Below, piece after piece: positions 1-9,741 of a stretch of 64,000 bases of DNA. Position 1 is the first letter of the stretch; every line of letters begins with the position of its first letter. Made by a program: the position numbers and the translations under genes. This DNA is from Nitrosomonas communis (lineage in GTDB: Bacteria > Pseudomonadota > Gammaproteobacteria > Burkholderiales > Nitrosomonadaceae): assembly GCF_900114745.1 (NCBI RefSeq), contig NZ_FOUB01000008.1, forward strand, positions 31,785 through 95,784, given 5' to 3'. The notes under the pieces were generated by a model, which saw only the letters and a program-made list of their open reading frames with translations, was not told the DNA's origin and searched no databases.

Positions 1-229
1 GGAAGGCAATTTCCAGATCAAACAGAATAAACAATATCGCTACCAAATAATAACGCACATCAAATTTCATACGTGCATCTTCAAATGCTTCAAAACCACA
101 CTCGTATGGCGACAATTTCTCACTATCGGGTCGATTTGGCGCAAATAACCAACCTGCTAACATGGATAACACACCCACTGCCAACCCAACCAAAATAAAA
201 AGGAGAATTGGGAAATAATTACCAAGCAT
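1..229 (-). CDS. nuoA: NADH-quinone oxidoreductase subunit A (partial, 3' end outside window)
   Basis: Membrane subunit A of respiratory complex I. The visible 76 residues begin [15 protein letters not shown], contain the family's loop with PYECG followed by a second hydrophobic segment ([17 protein letters not shown]), and run off the window edge. The PYECG and FDLEIAF motifs are diagnostic of NuoA. An in-frame ATG four codons upstream (position 241) is an alternative start; neither has a strong ribosome-binding site. The gene presumably opens the nuo operon to the left, so tRNA-Leu and secG-tpiA lie just upstream of it on the same strand, as in many betaproteobacteria. Confidence 0.93.
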   Translation of the reverse strand, partial: MLGNYFPILLFILVGLAVGVLSMLAGWLFAPNRPDSEKLSPYECGFEAFEDARMKFDVRYYLVAILFILFDLEIAF

Positions 230-300
230 TGTTTCTAGCATAATTGTTGTTATTCTCGTTATTGATTTACTTGCGTAGTTACTATTCTTCTAATATGTAA

Positions 301-385
301 TGGTGCCGATGGCGAGACTCGAACTCGCACAGCTTTCGCCACCGCCCCCTCAAGACGGCGTGTCTACCAATTCCACCACATCGGC
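301..385 (-). tRNA. tRNA-Leu (anticodon GAG)
   Basis: The reverse complement folds as a class II tRNA. The acceptor starts GCCGATG and ends CATCGGC plus an encoded CCA. The D-arm reads GTGGAATTGGTAGACACGC, the anticodon stem CCGTC/GGCGG encloses loop TTGAGGG (anticodon GAG), a long variable arm follows, and the T-loop is GTTCGAGTC. It aligns closely with enterobacterial tRNA-Leu(GAG). It sits between secG and nuoA on the same strand. Confidence 0.97.
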
Positions 386-453
386 TGATTTTTTCTGAAT
401 CAATAATAAACTTTACTTAATATAGAAATTAAATCCAACCCTAAACATTTTAA

Positions 454-825
454 TTATTCAGGTATTTCCCCAGCCTTAGAAGCAGCATCATTCACCGGCA
501 CTTCAGAAGAAGGTCTCGTATCTGTTGTTGTTTCTGCCTCTTTTACCCCAGCAGACTCCACTTCAAAACGTTTCATGATACTGGCGCTCTCAGTCCCGCC
601 GCCAGAGAAATAGGCGAGTGACAAGCTAGTGATAAAAAATACCGTAGCGGCCAAAGCAGTTGTTCGACTCAAAAAATTAGCTGACCCACTTGCACCAAAA
701 AGACTTCCGGCTGAGCCACTGCCAAATGCAGCCCCCATATCCGCGCCTTTTCCATGTTGCAACAAAATCAAAACTACAACTACCAACGCTGCTATCAGAT
801 GTATCGACCAAACTATTGTTTCCAT
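454..825 (-). CDS. secG: Preprotein translocase subunit SecG
   Basis: Small inner-membrane subunit of the SecYEG translocon. The 123-residue product has the expected two hydrophobic helices (about residues 5-23 and 57-73) separated by the conserved loop [24 protein letters not shown], which is the family signature. The C-terminal tail of about 45 residues is acidic and low in complexity, as usual. It starts 17 bp after the tpiA stop on the same strand, so tpiA and secG are probably cotranscribed, the classic tpiA-secG-tRNA-Leu-nuo order. Confidence 0.95.
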   Translation of the reverse strand: METIVWSIHLIAALVVVVLILLQHGKGADMGAAFGSGSAGSLFGASGSANFLSRTTALAATVFFITSLSLAYFSGGGTESASIMKRFEVESAGVKEAETTTDTRPSSEVPVNDAASKAGEIPE

Positions 826-842
826 TTTTTACTCTTAAGAAA

Positions 843-1598
843 TCATTGCTGTGCGGCTGAACAGATTGAAATAAACTCATTAGCATTCAATGAAGCACCC
901 CCTATCAATCCTCCATCGATATCAGGCATTGCAAATAAATCGCTGGCATTACCAGCTTTTACACTTCCTCCATAGAGAATCTGCACGTTAGCGGCCATTT
1001 CTGTGCTTTGCTTAGCAAGCTTGCTGCGTATAAAGGCATGTACACTCTGAGCTTGTGCAGGAGTCGCCGTTCTGCCCGTACCAATTGCCCATACAGGCTC
1101 ATAAGCAATAACCGATTGCGCTAACGAATTAGCACCGGCTAACTTGATCACGGCATCGAGCTGCTCTTCTATTACTCGCTCCGTTTCACCAATTTCACGT
1201 TGTGCCAATGTCTCACCGACACATAGAATAGGTATCAAACCAGCGCTCTGTGCTTTTTTAAACTTCTCGGCTACGGTATGGTTATCCTCACCAAACAAAG
1301 ATCGTCTCTCGGAATGCCCAACAATCACATAACGGCAGGCAAAATCCAGCAACATCTCTGCCGCCACTTCGCCAGTATAGGCGCCCAGATCAAACTGACT
1401 GACATTCTGTGCGCCCCAAAATATATGAGTATCTTTCAGAGCAAGCTGCACCGCTGGCAAATAAGGATATGGTGCACAAACTGCACATATGACATCCCGT
1501 AATTCCTTCGTACCGGGAATGATTGCAGTGAGTAACTCTTGGTTCTGAACCAGATTACCATTCATCTTCCAGTTACCGACAACCAGCTTTGCGCGCAT
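843..1598 (-). CDS. tpiA: Triosephosphate isomerase
   Basis: Cytosolic glycolytic and Calvin-cycle enzyme interconverting dihydroxyacetone phosphate and glyceraldehyde 3-phosphate. At 251 residues it has normal length. All catalytic landmarks are visible: NWKMNG near residue 8 (catalytic Lys), VIVGHSERR around residue 90 (catalytic His), AYEPVWAIGTG around 165 (catalytic Glu and the flexible loop), and LYGGSV and GGLIGGASL near the C-terminus for phosphate binding. It is upstream of secG on the same strand. Confidence 0.97.
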   Translation of the reverse strand: MRAKLVVGNWKMNGNLVQNQELLTAIIPGTKELRDVICAVCAPYPYLPAVQLALKDTHIFWGAQNVSQFDLGAYTGEVAAEMLLDFACRYVIVGHSERRSLFGEDNHTVAEKFKKAQSAGLIPILCVGETLAQREIGETERVIEEQLDAVIKLAGANSLAQSVIAYEPVWAIGTGRTATPAQAQSVHAFIRSKLAKQSTEMAANVQILYGGSVKAGNASDLFAMPDIDGGLIGGASLNANEFISICSAAQQ

Positions 1599-1960
1599 CC
1601 TATTATCCTTACATATCAGAATCGGGAATCCTACCCGTGAAAAAGCACTGCGTCAATCTCTTGATAAACTATGCGTTAAGCAATTTGACCAGTTAAAATT
1701 GAATAATTTCTTCACTAAATATGTAATTTACAGATATAAATGTTTGAAGAAAAATAGATATTTTTTTACAATGCAATTTATCAATCTTGCGTGATGCTAA
1801 CATTGCTGGGAAACAATGCTGTATTTCTGTTAATTTTTTTCTACAATCAAAACTTATCGAAACCCAAGCGCAGCTCATATCATCATTGCCATGAACCTAA
1901 GGCCGCTACTTTTGCCATTGCCTCAAGAATTACTCATCACTTAGGACTGGATTCCATCAA
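1599..1960 (-). other. Intergenic region without identifiable gene
   Basis: The 362 bp between tpiA and the sulfotransferase gene are AT-rich. The only open frame (about 61 codons, 1693-1878) has no ribosome-binding site and no recognisable sequence. I see no hairpin or repeat. The tpiA promoter should lie at the left end of this stretch. Confidence 0.5.
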
Positions 1961-2881
1961 TTAGATCGTGCCACCACTCTCGAGCCATACACGACAGTCG
2001 AGAGTGAGTGCTCGATCACAAGCAGCTTCATAGAGCGCCATCTCTTTGTCAGAAAGCACCTCACGCCAACGCCCATTTGTTCCCTTATGAAGAAAAGTTT
2101 GTGCTCCCCCCTTCCAGAAATGGCCGCCCCCTGGGGCGTATAGATCTCCCTGACGTTTCATTTCCGCAAAGGAAACTGCCTTGATGATGTCAGCCCAAGC
2201 ATTCTCGGGCACATTAATTTCCAGAAATGCAGCCATGCGGCGCACTTCCCGCTCAGTATTTTCGAGCATATCGTTGTAGTGAAATAGCTGAATGTTAGGC
2301 AGGTGACGAAAATTCCACCAAGACTGTACATTGGAAAGATGCGACCAATATGGCCAACCATCAGTTTCCCACGCGAACGAACCGCGCGTTATCCAATTTC
2401 GCCAAAAGATATGGATATCATCTGGTGGTCGCGGCAATTCATCACCCACTCGGCCCGGCAGCAAATTCATCAGTGTAAAGAACTCATCCTTCATACCCTT
2501 ATAATGATTCCATAACGACATGAAAACATCCCGCGGATCGCGGGCAATGTAAAGGTACTTAATCTTCTCACTATACAACATACCATCGAGCGGCAAATGC
2601 GTCTTGATGAAGCGACAGTGCGTCTGCGCTTTCAATCTGTTCAACACTACTTCAAGCGGCATAATGCGCATATCCAGCCACGGTGACATTTCCGCCGGTG
2701 CAGCTGGGAAATTTCCATCTGGAAAAAGAAGATGCGCCACAATAGCCTGAGTCCAAGTCGTACCTGCTTTATATGATGTGGCTACGACGATATCATTCGC
2801 GCGCGACTCGAAATAATCCCAACGGGTGCTGTCGAAATGATGATTCTGGTAGATACGGGAGCGCTTTGGTAAAGTTGGCAT
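1961..2881 (-). CDS. Sulfotransferase family protein (PAPS-dependent)
   Basis: Predicted cytosolic sulfotransferase of the aryl/steroid type (PF00685), which moves a sulfuryl group from PAPS to a small acceptor. The 306-residue protein carries the 5'-phosphosulfate loop as SYKAGTTWTQ near residue 37 and the 3'-phosphate signature IARDPRDVFMSLWNH near residue 112. The C-terminal motif appears as FWKGG...FLHKGTNGRW around 260-275. The acceptor cannot be predicted. It is a single-gene unit: a 103-bp inverted-repeat element lies just upstream and no partner genes are adjacent. Confidence 0.88.
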   Translation of the reverse strand: MPTLPKRSRIYQNHHFDSTRWDYFESRANDIVVATSYKAGTTWTQAIVAHLLFPDGNFPAAPAEMSPWLDMRIMPLEVVLNRLKAQTHCRFIKTHLPLDGMLYSEKIKYLYIARDPRDVFMSLWNHYKGMKDEFFTLMNLLPGRVGDELPRPPDDIHIFWRNWITRGSFAWETDGWPYWSHLSNVQSWWNFRHLPNIQLFHYNDMLENTEREVRRMAAFLEINVPENAWADIIKAVSFAEMKRQGDLYAPGGGHFWKGGAQTFLHKGTNGRWREVLSDKEMALYEAACDRALTLDCRVWLESGGTI

Positions 2882-2914
2882 TCTAGTAACCCATTTTGAA
2901 ATGATTTATTGGTA

Positions 2915-3017
2915 ATTCCATTTTTAAATCAAAACTGACTTTGTCGGCTTCGCCTTGCCGTATTATTTATACTGTCTGCGGCTCGCCTTCGCGTCATTTT
3001 TGATTTAGAAATGGAAT
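2915..3017. repeat. 103-bp inverted-repeat element, copy 1 of 7 (reverse orientation)
   Basis: Starts ATTCCATTTTTAAATCAAAA and ends with the near-complement TTTTTGATTTAGAAATGGAAT. The core holds CTGACTTTGTCGGC ... GTATTATTTATAC ... GCCTTCGCGTCA. The same element recurs six more times in this window (8630, 10362, 13357, 35966, 47342, 49571). It has no coding capacity and behaves like a MITE. It lies between the sulfotransferase start and a decayed gene. Confidence 0.92.
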
Positions 3018-3214
3018 AACTTATAAAGAGACATTCTCAATCTGGCAGGTATGTGCCAATGGCTAATAAGATTCGCAGCAATCTTATCTTGGTTTATTTA
3101 GCTATTAACCTCTTGAGTGATTTGTTAATTTCATTCCGCTCTTTTTGCGATAACTATTGCACCAGGATACTCTCTTTACCAATATTTTAATTTTCTAGAT
3201 TGTTCTGGAAATGA

Positions 3215-3826
3215 TCAAGCTAGAATATCAGGAAATACAGTATTTTTTATTTTTTCGATCAATGACAATATCAATTCATTACCAAAAATATCATTTGATG
3301 AGAAATGTGGGATAGCGAAAGTTAAACCAACCTTTCTTATTGTTTTTTTATGTAATGAAAAAAGAATTTCATTATTTTTATAACTAAGCGCATCCTCACA
3401 TGCGCTTTTAACTTTATCACTGATTCTCATTATTGGTAATTTCTGAATTGGATTAAATTCCAGCCATTTTGCCTCGACAATATCAAGATAATTTTCTAAG
3501 ACAAGAACCATATCCAAACACGCTGAAGATTCATTTCTATTATCAATGACTTCACGCATAGTGGCATAACCTGCTTTTGCTGGTGAAACACCAAAAAGAT
3601 GAGTATTGCCGTGCTCTGCATGAACATAGGGAGCATCAAATCCAGATGTGATTAACTATATCAATTAATTCTTTTTCCCATTATTGGAAGATTTTCTCCC
3701 AACATTCCAATATATTTTCATTTACTATTTCCAGCCCATTCATGCCTGTACATGGAAACTTACTAGAAATCAACCATGCGCAATGACGCAATCCATTACA
3801 TAATAGATAAGTGATGAGTACGCTAC
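3215..3826 (-). pseudogene. Decayed gene of unknown function
   Basis: The longest intact piece is a 114-codon frame at 3215-3559, but the same frame continues upstream to a stop near 3659 (reading FDAPYVHAEHGNTHLFGVSP before the first Met). Further upstream another frame reads CNGLRHCAWLISSK, MNGLEIVNENILECWEKIFQ, an in-frame TAA, then WEKELIDIVNHIW and a TGA. The pieces read as one protein broken by at least one stop and one frameshift. The upstream part is continuous with the frame after the thioesterase stop codon, so the original 5' end seems lost. Base composition is AT-rich. I do not recognise the family. Confidence 0.5.
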
Positions 3827-3827
3827 A

Positions 3828-4250
3828 CTATTCCAGCGGTACTACCCTTGGCCGCCGGTTTTCATCAATAGCTACGTAAGTCAATACCGCTTCGGTCACT
3901 TTGATACAGATCTCTTGTCCACCTTCCCGCGCGCCACGTTGCACATAAACCGATACATCGACGGTAATCGAGGTACGCCCTATCTTGATAATGTTGGCGT
4001 AGAAACTGACGATATCGCCCACAAACACAGGTTGCTTAAATACAAAGGAATTAACAGCCACTGTGGCGACGCGTCCTCGTGCTCGTCGGATGGCGGGGAT
4101 GCTGCCCGCAATATCGACTTGCGACATGATCCAGCCACCGAAAATATCACCTGCGTAATTGGTATCCGATGGCATCGGTACCGTGCGCAAGATGGGCTGA
4201 CCTTCTGGCAAGGGAACGTGTCGTGCGGGATCATATGGAATGTTGGACAT
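3828..4250 (-). CDS. yciA: Acyl-CoA thioesterase, YciA-like hotdog fold
   Basis: Hydrolyses acyl-CoA to free fatty acid and CoA in the cytosol. The 140-residue single-hotdog protein shows PMPSDTNYAGDIFGGWIMSQVDIAG near residues 26-50, the family's active-site helix, and FKQPVFVGDIVSFYANI around 72-88. Length and motifs match the YciA/BACH group. It is about 50 bp downstream of an acyl-CoA synthetase gene on the same strand and near a fadE-like gene, so it probably belongs to fatty acyl-CoA turnover. The decayed gene at 3215-3826 begins right after its stop. Confidence 0.88.
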   Translation of the reverse strand: MSNIPYDPARHVPLPEGQPILRTVPMPSDTNYAGDIFGGWIMSQVDIAGSIPAIRRARGRVATVAVNSFVFKQPVFVGDIVSFYANIIKIGRTSITVDVSVYVQRGAREGGQEICIKVTEAVLTYVAIDENRRPRVVPLE

Positions 4251-4298
4251 TGCTGGCTTATAACGAGTTAGAGGTGGGTTGAAGAGGATTCATTTTGG

Positions 4299-6128
4299 TC
4301 AGTGTCCCGCGTATAAACGCTCGATCTCAGTCCTATAGCGCTCTAGAATTTTTGACCGCTTCAATTTCAGAGTAGGTGTCAGCATTTCATTTGCCACTGT
4401 CCACGGCTCAGGGATTAAAGCTACCCGATATACTTGGGCATACCCTGGAAATTCATGCACCTGCTGGCTAATCATTTCCAATACGATTTCTTCTGCTTGC
4501 TCATTTTTCGTCAGTTGCTGCGGGTCGGCTGACACTTGACATTGTGCAGCAACATTTTCCCAGCCACGCCTGCTCAATACCACCAATGCGCTCAAATAAG
4601 AGCGCCCTTCACCAATGATCATGACTTGCTCGAACAGAGGATTTCGCAAAATAGCGGCTTCCATATCGGCTGGTGGCACCTTTTCACCCGTGGAGGTCAC
4701 GATAATATCCTTTATACGTCCAGTAATCGTGATGCGCCCTTGTTCATCGATACTTGCAATATCCCCCGAATTCAGCCAACCATCATCAGAAATGATGGCT
4801 CGGGTCGCTTCTGGATTATTCCAGTAGCCAAGCATGACATTAGGGCCGCGAATTAGCAGAGCGCCGTGCTCTCCGAGCTTGACTTCCACTCCCGGGATAG
4901 GCAAACCAACACTGGAGGGCAAGTTATTAGTCAGGCGATTAGCACAAACCACTGGACTCGTTTCTGTCATGCCATACCCTTGCAATATCGGTAATCCTAA
5001 GCCAATGAAGACACGTGAAATCTCAGGCGAAAGCGCTGCTCCCCCACTTAGCGCCAACTGTAACCGCCCGCCCAGCTTATCCATCAATTTCCGTGCTACC
5101 AGCTTATCCAGCAATGGCCATAGCAAATGAAACCAGTGCCAGGAATCACGTCCTTGCTGATGCTCAAATCGGCTGTAGCCGACTTCTACAGCCAGGTTGA
5201 ATAGCTTTTTAGCTAGCGCTGGTCCCTCATCCAATTTAGCGCGTATGCCTGCATACACTCGCTCATAGATGCGTGGCACCGAAACCAGGACGGATGGACG
5301 AATTGTGAGCAAATCTTCCTGCAACTGTTGAATCGAGCGAGCATAAGCGATAGTGGCACCACACATCATGGGCACATAATATCCAGCTGTGCGCTCAAAT
5401 GTATGAGACAGAGGCAAAAACGAAAGCAGCAGATCATCGGGTGTCACGTTCACGACCTGAGCAGAAGCGTAAGCATTGGTCAGAATATTATGGTGACTGA
5501 GCATCACGCCTTTGGGATGCCCTGTTGTGCCCGAAGTATAGATGATCGTTACAAGTGCATGCGGGTCGTTAGTCAGATGTTGGATATCGCCCGCTTGCTC
5601 CGGCAACCACTTGCTCATCGCAATCACCCGAGTGTCCTCTACCTGAACTGTCTCCTGCTCGGACAAAGTAATGATCACGATGCGCGACAACTCGTTGAGT
5701 TGCTCCTCTTTTACTAGAGAAAATGCTTCCCATTGCGCCAATTTCTCCACTAACAGCAGCTTGACACCAGCATTCCGCAGGCAGTAGGCTGCATTTTCAG
5801 CACGATCCTCTGTATAAAGCGGTACTACCACCAAGCCCAATCCAATCGCTGCCTGTTCGAACATCACCCACTCGTGGCAATTTCGCGACATCACCGCAAC
5901 CCGATCGCCAGGAGACAAATTTTCACGCGACAAGGCAGTTTGCCAGCGCATGACTCCTTGTGCCATCTCAGCCCAAGCGTAATCACGCCATTTTTCAGCC
6001 ACCACATCAAAATCGCGATAAGCCACGGACTCGGGAGAACGACTTACTCGTTCTTTGAATAAGCCATCCAATGTTTTAGCCATTTCTACCGGAATGACAT
6101 CTGTTTTGCTGCACGGATGATCTGCCAC
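4299..6128 (-). CDS. Long-chain fatty-acid--CoA ligase (AMP-forming)
   Basis: Activates fatty acids to acyl-CoA via an acyl-adenylate. The 609-residue protein has the adenylation P-loop YTSGTTGHPKGVMLSH near residue 200, PLSHTFERTAG, GYGMTETSPVV near residue 385, the GWLNSGDIASID motif and the GRIKDIIVTSTGEKVPP hinge near 470-486. The architecture matches the FAA1/FadD15-like group found in many bacteria rather than E. coli FadD. It is followed by the thioesterase and preceded, 52 bp away, by the fadE-like gene on the same strand, suggesting one acyl-CoA operon. Confidence 0.92.
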   Translation of the reverse strand: MADHPCSKTDVIPVEMAKTLDGLFKERVSRSPESVAYRDFDVVAEKWRDYAWAEMAQGVMRWQTALSRENLSPGDRVAVMSRNCHEWVMFEQAAIGLGLVVVPLYTEDRAENAAYCLRNAGVKLLLVEKLAQWEAFSLVKEEQLNELSRIVIITLSEQETVQVEDTRVIAMSKWLPEQAGDIQHLTNDPHALVTIIYTSGTTGHPKGVMLSHHNILTNAYASAQVVNVTPDDLLLSFLPLSHTFERTAGYYVPMMCGATIAYARSIQQLQEDLLTIRPSVLVSVPRIYERVYAGIRAKLDEGPALAKKLFNLAVEVGYSRFEHQQGRDSWHWFHLLWPLLDKLVARKLMDKLGGRLQLALSGGAALSPEISRVFIGLGLPILQGYGMTETSPVVCANRLTNNLPSSVGLPIPGVEVKLGEHGALLIRGPNVMLGYWNNPEATRAIISDDGWLNSGDIASIDEQGRITITGRIKDIIVTSTGEKVPPADMEAAILRNPLFEQVMIIGEGRSYLSALVVLSRRGWENVAAQCQVSADPQQLTKNEQAEEIVLEMISQQVHEFPGYAQVYRVALIPEPWTVANEMLTPTLKLKRSKILERYRTEIERLYAGH

Positions 6129-6180
6129 TTTTTCTCCCTATTTATATTGACCATACTGTTTGTAGAAATCCCGCTCTATT

Positions 6181-8505
6181 TTATGATGTGGTGCCTGTTG
6201 CTTTCCCAAAATCAGGTGGAAAATCATCGACCATAATCACGCGACGCCGCAAGACTTTCATTTTTTCAAGTAGCGCCGCTTCTTCTTGATTAATGATACC
6301 TCGCTCCAGTGCCTCGGTTACTTTTCCATCATTGGATCTAGTCAATTGACCTGCCTTAATAGCGTTGCGCAATTTTATCTCGATGGCGTCGCATGCCACA
6401 GCACATTCCATAGCCTGTTCAAGATGCGCCAAGGGCTCTTTGTCATCTGTGGGAACATACATCCCTGCTGTCAAACGATCACGCACTTCTCCAGGCTCCA
6501 GAATCAGTCGAGCAACTGTGTGCGAAAGCGCATCTGAGGGTGGTGCAAATTTCCTCCCTAATGGGAACACCAGTATTCGCATCACCCAATGCATCAACCA
6601 GCTTCCCGAAAAGTTCTTCAGTAATTCATCGAAGGTCTGCTGAATACGATAGCGTGCATCTTGAATCGACCAATGCAACAGCGGTAAATCTGCAGCAGGT
6701 CGACCATCATCTTCAAAGCGCTTCAGTGTTGCAGAACACAAATACAGCATACTGAGAATATCGCCGAGTCGTGCAGATATCCTTTCCTTCCGTTTGAGTG
6801 CTCCGCCCAGCTTTAGCATCGCAATATCGGTAAATAAAGCAAACGCAGCGGAAAAGCGAGTCAATTGCCGGTAATAATCAGCGGTATCACTTAAAACACC
6901 TTCTGGTACTCCTTTGATATATTGGCTGCCCAAACCGAAGAAAAAGCTTCGGAAGATATTACGCAGACTAAAAGCAATATGTCCCATCAGTGCCCGATCA
7001 AATGCAATCAAAGCATGCTTTTTGTCTGGATCATTAGCTGCATTGATTTCTTGCAATGCGTAGGGATGGCCACGAATCGCACCCTGACCGAAAATGATCA
7101 TATTCCGCGTCAAGAGATTGGCGCCTTCGACTGTAATGCCGACTGGAATCTGCTGATAAGTGCGGGCTAAATAGTTGCTTGGCCCCATACAAATGCCTTT
7201 GCCACCGTGGACATCCATGGCGTCATTGATCGCCTGACGGCTACGCTCGGTCAAATGATATTTAACAATAGCTGAAATCACCGATGGTTTTTCACCCAGA
7301 TCCACTGCACCAGCAGTCATGACTCTGGCCGCATCCATCATGTAAGTGTTGCCAGCAATGCGTGCCAGCACTTCTTCCACTCCCTCAAAAAAACCAATGG
7401 GGGTCTTAAACTGCACGCGCACCCGTCCGTATGCACCGCATGTGCGTGCAGCCAGTTTAGCTGCCCCAGTACTGGTAGCGGGCAGGGAAATCGACCGCCC
7501 AGCAGCTAGACAGTTCATTAACATCCGCCAGCCATTACCCACTCCCCCACGTCCACCAATTACCCACTCCATGGGGATGAATACATTTTTGCCAGAATTT
7601 GGACCATTCTCGAACGCCCCATTCAACGGAAAATGACGACGGCCGATATTCACACCTGGCGTTTGAGTAGGAATTAAAGCTAGGGTAATACCAAGATCTT
7701 CTTGATCGCCAAGTAATTTGTTTGGATCACGTAACCTGAAGGCCAATCCCAGGATAGTGGCAACCGGTCCCAGCGTAATGTAGCGTTTCTCCCATGTAAC
7801 TCGCATGCCGAGTACATCTTGCTGACCGTTATACTCACCTCGACATACAATACCCAGATCAGGGATAGATCCAGCATCAGAGCCTGCTTCTGGTCCGGTC
7901 AAGGCGAAACAAGGCACTTCAAGACCTTTCGCTAAACGAGGTAGATAATAGTTTTTCTGCTCCTCAGTCCCGTAATGCAATAGCAATTCAGCCGGACCCA
8001 GCGAATTTGGCACCATGACTGTTACGGCTGCCGTGTTACTGCGCGAGCCGATTTTCATCACCACCTCAGAATGCGCCAATGCCGAAAAGCCATATCCCCC
8101 ATATTCCTTCGGGATAATCAAACCGAAGAATCCGTTATCTTTAATGAAGTGCCAGACATGCGGTGGCAAATCATAGCACTCGTGGGTGATATGCCATTCA
8201 TCCAGCATTGCACAAAGTTGCTCAACGGGACCATCCAGAAATGCCTTTTCCTCCGGGCTGAGCGTAGGTTTGGGATAAGCTAGTAATTTGTGCCAATCGG
8301 GTCTACCGCTAAACAGTTCTCCTTCCCACCACACTGTACCCGCATCGAGCGCCTCCCGCTCAGTCTGTGAAATCTGAGGAAGAATTTTGCGGAAAATTTT
8401 CAATAGGAAATTGGAAACAAGGTTACGACGCAAAAATGGAATCACGAGAATAATGACTATGATCCCTATCAACGAAAAAATTAGCAGTAAAAAAGACTGA
8501 AGCAT
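6181..8505 (-). CDS. fadE: Acyl-CoA dehydrogenase, FadE type
   Basis: FAD-dependent first step of beta-oxidation (acyl-CoA to trans-2-enoyl-CoA). The 774-residue protein begins with a hydrophobic N-terminal segment (about residues 2-25) typical of membrane-linked FadE. It contains FGLIIPKEYGGYGFSALAHSEV, the FAD/substrate motif CFALTGPEAGSDAGS around residue 200, and DVHGGKGICMGPSNYL near 430. Length is close to E. coli FadE (814). No hydratase or thiolase gene is adjacent, so in this lithotroph it may serve lipid recycling. It heads the run fadE - ligase - thioesterase. Confidence 0.92.
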   Translation of the reverse strand: MLQSFLLLIFSLIGIIVIILVIPFLRRNLVSNFLLKIFRKILPQISQTEREALDAGTVWWEGELFSGRPDWHKLLAYPKPTLSPEEKAFLDGPVEQLCAMLDEWHITHECYDLPPHVWHFIKDNGFFGLIIPKEYGGYGFSALAHSEVVMKIGSRSNTAAVTVMVPNSLGPAELLLHYGTEEQKNYYLPRLAKGLEVPCFALTGPEAGSDAGSIPDLGIVCRGEYNGQQDVLGMRVTWEKRYITLGPVATILGLAFRLRDPNKLLGDQEDLGITLALIPTQTPGVNIGRRHFPLNGAFENGPNSGKNVFIPMEWVIGGRGGVGNGWRMLMNCLAAGRSISLPATSTGAAKLAARTCGAYGRVRVQFKTPIGFFEGVEEVLARIAGNTYMMDAARVMTAGAVDLGEKPSVISAIVKYHLTERSRQAINDAMDVHGGKGICMGPSNYLARTYQQIPVGITVEGANLLTRNMIIFGQGAIRGHPYALQEINAANDPDKKHALIAFDRALMGHIAFSLRNIFRSFFFGLGSQYIKGVPEGVLSDTADYYRQLTRFSAAFALFTDIAMLKLGGALKRKERISARLGDILSMLYLCSATLKRFEDDGRPAADLPLLHWSIQDARYRIQQTFDELLKNFSGSWLMHWVMRILVFPLGRKFAPPSDALSHTVARLILEPGEVRDRLTAGMYVPTDDKEPLAHLEQAMECAVACDAIEIKLRNAIKAGQLTRSNDGKVTEALERGIINQEEAALLEKMKVLRRRVIMVDDFPPDFGKATGTTS

Positions 8506-8629
8506 CGCTTTTCCTGTAAGAATTGAGAGTCTGATTACACTACCGCAGAAAATACTTGTGTCAAGCCTTACTGCGCTGAAGTTCTCAATGGTCTATCAAA
8601 ATCCCTTTGAGGTGTTGTAAAATCGACTC

Positions 8630-8732
8630 ATTCCATTTCTAAATCAAAAAATGATGCGGAGGCGAGCTGCAGACAGTATAAATAATACGGCAAGGTGAAG
8701 CCGACAAAGTCAGTTTTGATTGAGAATGGAAT
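8630..8732. repeat. 103-bp inverted-repeat element, copy 2 of 7 (forward orientation)
   Basis: Begins ATTCCATTTCTAAATCAAAA, continues with TGATGCGGAGGCGAGCTGCAGACAGTAT, has the centre AAATAATACGG, and ends AGTCAGTTTTGATTGAGAATGGAAT. It is slightly diverged in both the left arm and the terminal repeat. It occupies the divergent intergenic region between fadE (minus) and the MCE gene (plus), so it separates their promoters. Confidence 0.92.
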
Positions 8733-8832
8733 CAGATCATAAACAAAATAATAAGTGTCAATATCTCACTGACCGCTTCACTTGGTGTCATAATACCTAC
8801 CTCTATCAGCAATTATTTCATTAGGACTGTAA

Positions 8833-9741
8833 ATGGAAAACCGGGCCCATGCACTTGCAGCGGGTTTATTCGTCATTATCCTTAGCATGGCAGCGGCAGC
8901 TGCTATCATGTGGTTTAGTGACCAGAAGATACTGCATGACCACTATATTCTGGTATCGAAAGAAGGTTCCGTGGCAGGATTGAATCCTGAATCATCAGTT
9001 CGTTTTCGTGGTGTCCCTGTTGGCAAGGTCGAAAACATTAGGTTCGACCCGCAGAATCCGAACCTGATCTTAATACGCATCGCCGTGCGTAGCCATGTCG
9101 TTTTTCCAAAAAATATCTATGCACAATTATCTACTCTGGGAATTACTGGACTTGCATTTATCGAAATGAATATTGAAGGTAAAGAACCTTCGGATGAGCA
9201 CCTCTCCCCAGATGAACGTATTCCTCTGCGCCCCTCTTTTGTCAAAGAACTTTCAACCTCACTGGAAGATTTACTCAATAATTCCAACCATGCCATCAAA
9301 CGCATCAATTCTTTGTTAAACGAACAGAATCAGACGCAAATCTCTACTATCCTGACTAGTCTTGTACAAGCAATGCGCCGTTACGATAGTTTGGCAGATC
9401 AGCTACAATCAAGCATTCAATCTCTACCAGAGTTAACTTCCGATGTTGGGCTTATGTTTAAGCAGACCAATCAGCTCTTTTCAGATGTCAATAAAAGCTT
9501 GGTAAAAATCAATCAACAAAACGGCTTGGTAGATGGCTTGACACAGAATAGCCAGGAACTCACTGATACTTTGCTAAAATTACGAGAAGTCAGCACAGCC
9601 ATTACAGAAAGCTCCTACAATATCAACCGTATGATACTTAAATTAGAAGAACAGCCGCAAAGCTTGCTATTTGGTGCTCCTCCTACTGTACCCGGCCCCG
9701 GAGAAAACGGTTTTGTACCGCCCCGGAAGATCATGCCATGA
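8833..9741 (+). CDS. MCE-domain (MlaD-like) lipid-transport protein
   Basis: Periplasmic substrate-binding component of an MCE-type lipid transporter, anchored by one N-terminal helix (about residues 9-28). The MCE domain is clear: FRGVPVGKVENIRFDPQNPN near residue 57 and LGITGLAFIEMNIEG near 100. The C-terminal 160 residues are helical and low in complexity, as expected for the bundle-forming region. The stop overlaps the next start by 4 bp. Unusually, no MlaE-type permease or MlaF-type ATPase lies next to it, so they must be elsewhere or this pair works with another transporter. Confidence 0.88.
   Translation: MENRAHALAAGLFVIILSMAAAAAIMWFSDQKILHDHYILVSKEGSVAGLNPESSVRFRGVPVGKVENIRFDPQNPNLILIRIAVRSHVVFPKNIYAQLSTLGITGLAFIEMNIEGKEPSDEHLSPDERIPLRPSFVKELSTSLEDLLNNSNHAIKRINSLLNEQNQTQISTILTSLVQAMRRYDSLADQLQSSIQSLPELTSDVGLMFKQTNQLFSDVNKSLVKINQQNGLVDGLTQNSQELTDTLLKLREVSTAITESSYNINRMILKLEEQPQSLLFGAPPTVPGPGENGFVPPRKIMP

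Noticed and set aside
3011..3017. Target-site duplications at the 103-bp repeats
   Set aside because: Flanks of the seven copies were compared by eye and no consistent direct repeat was seen, so none is claimed.
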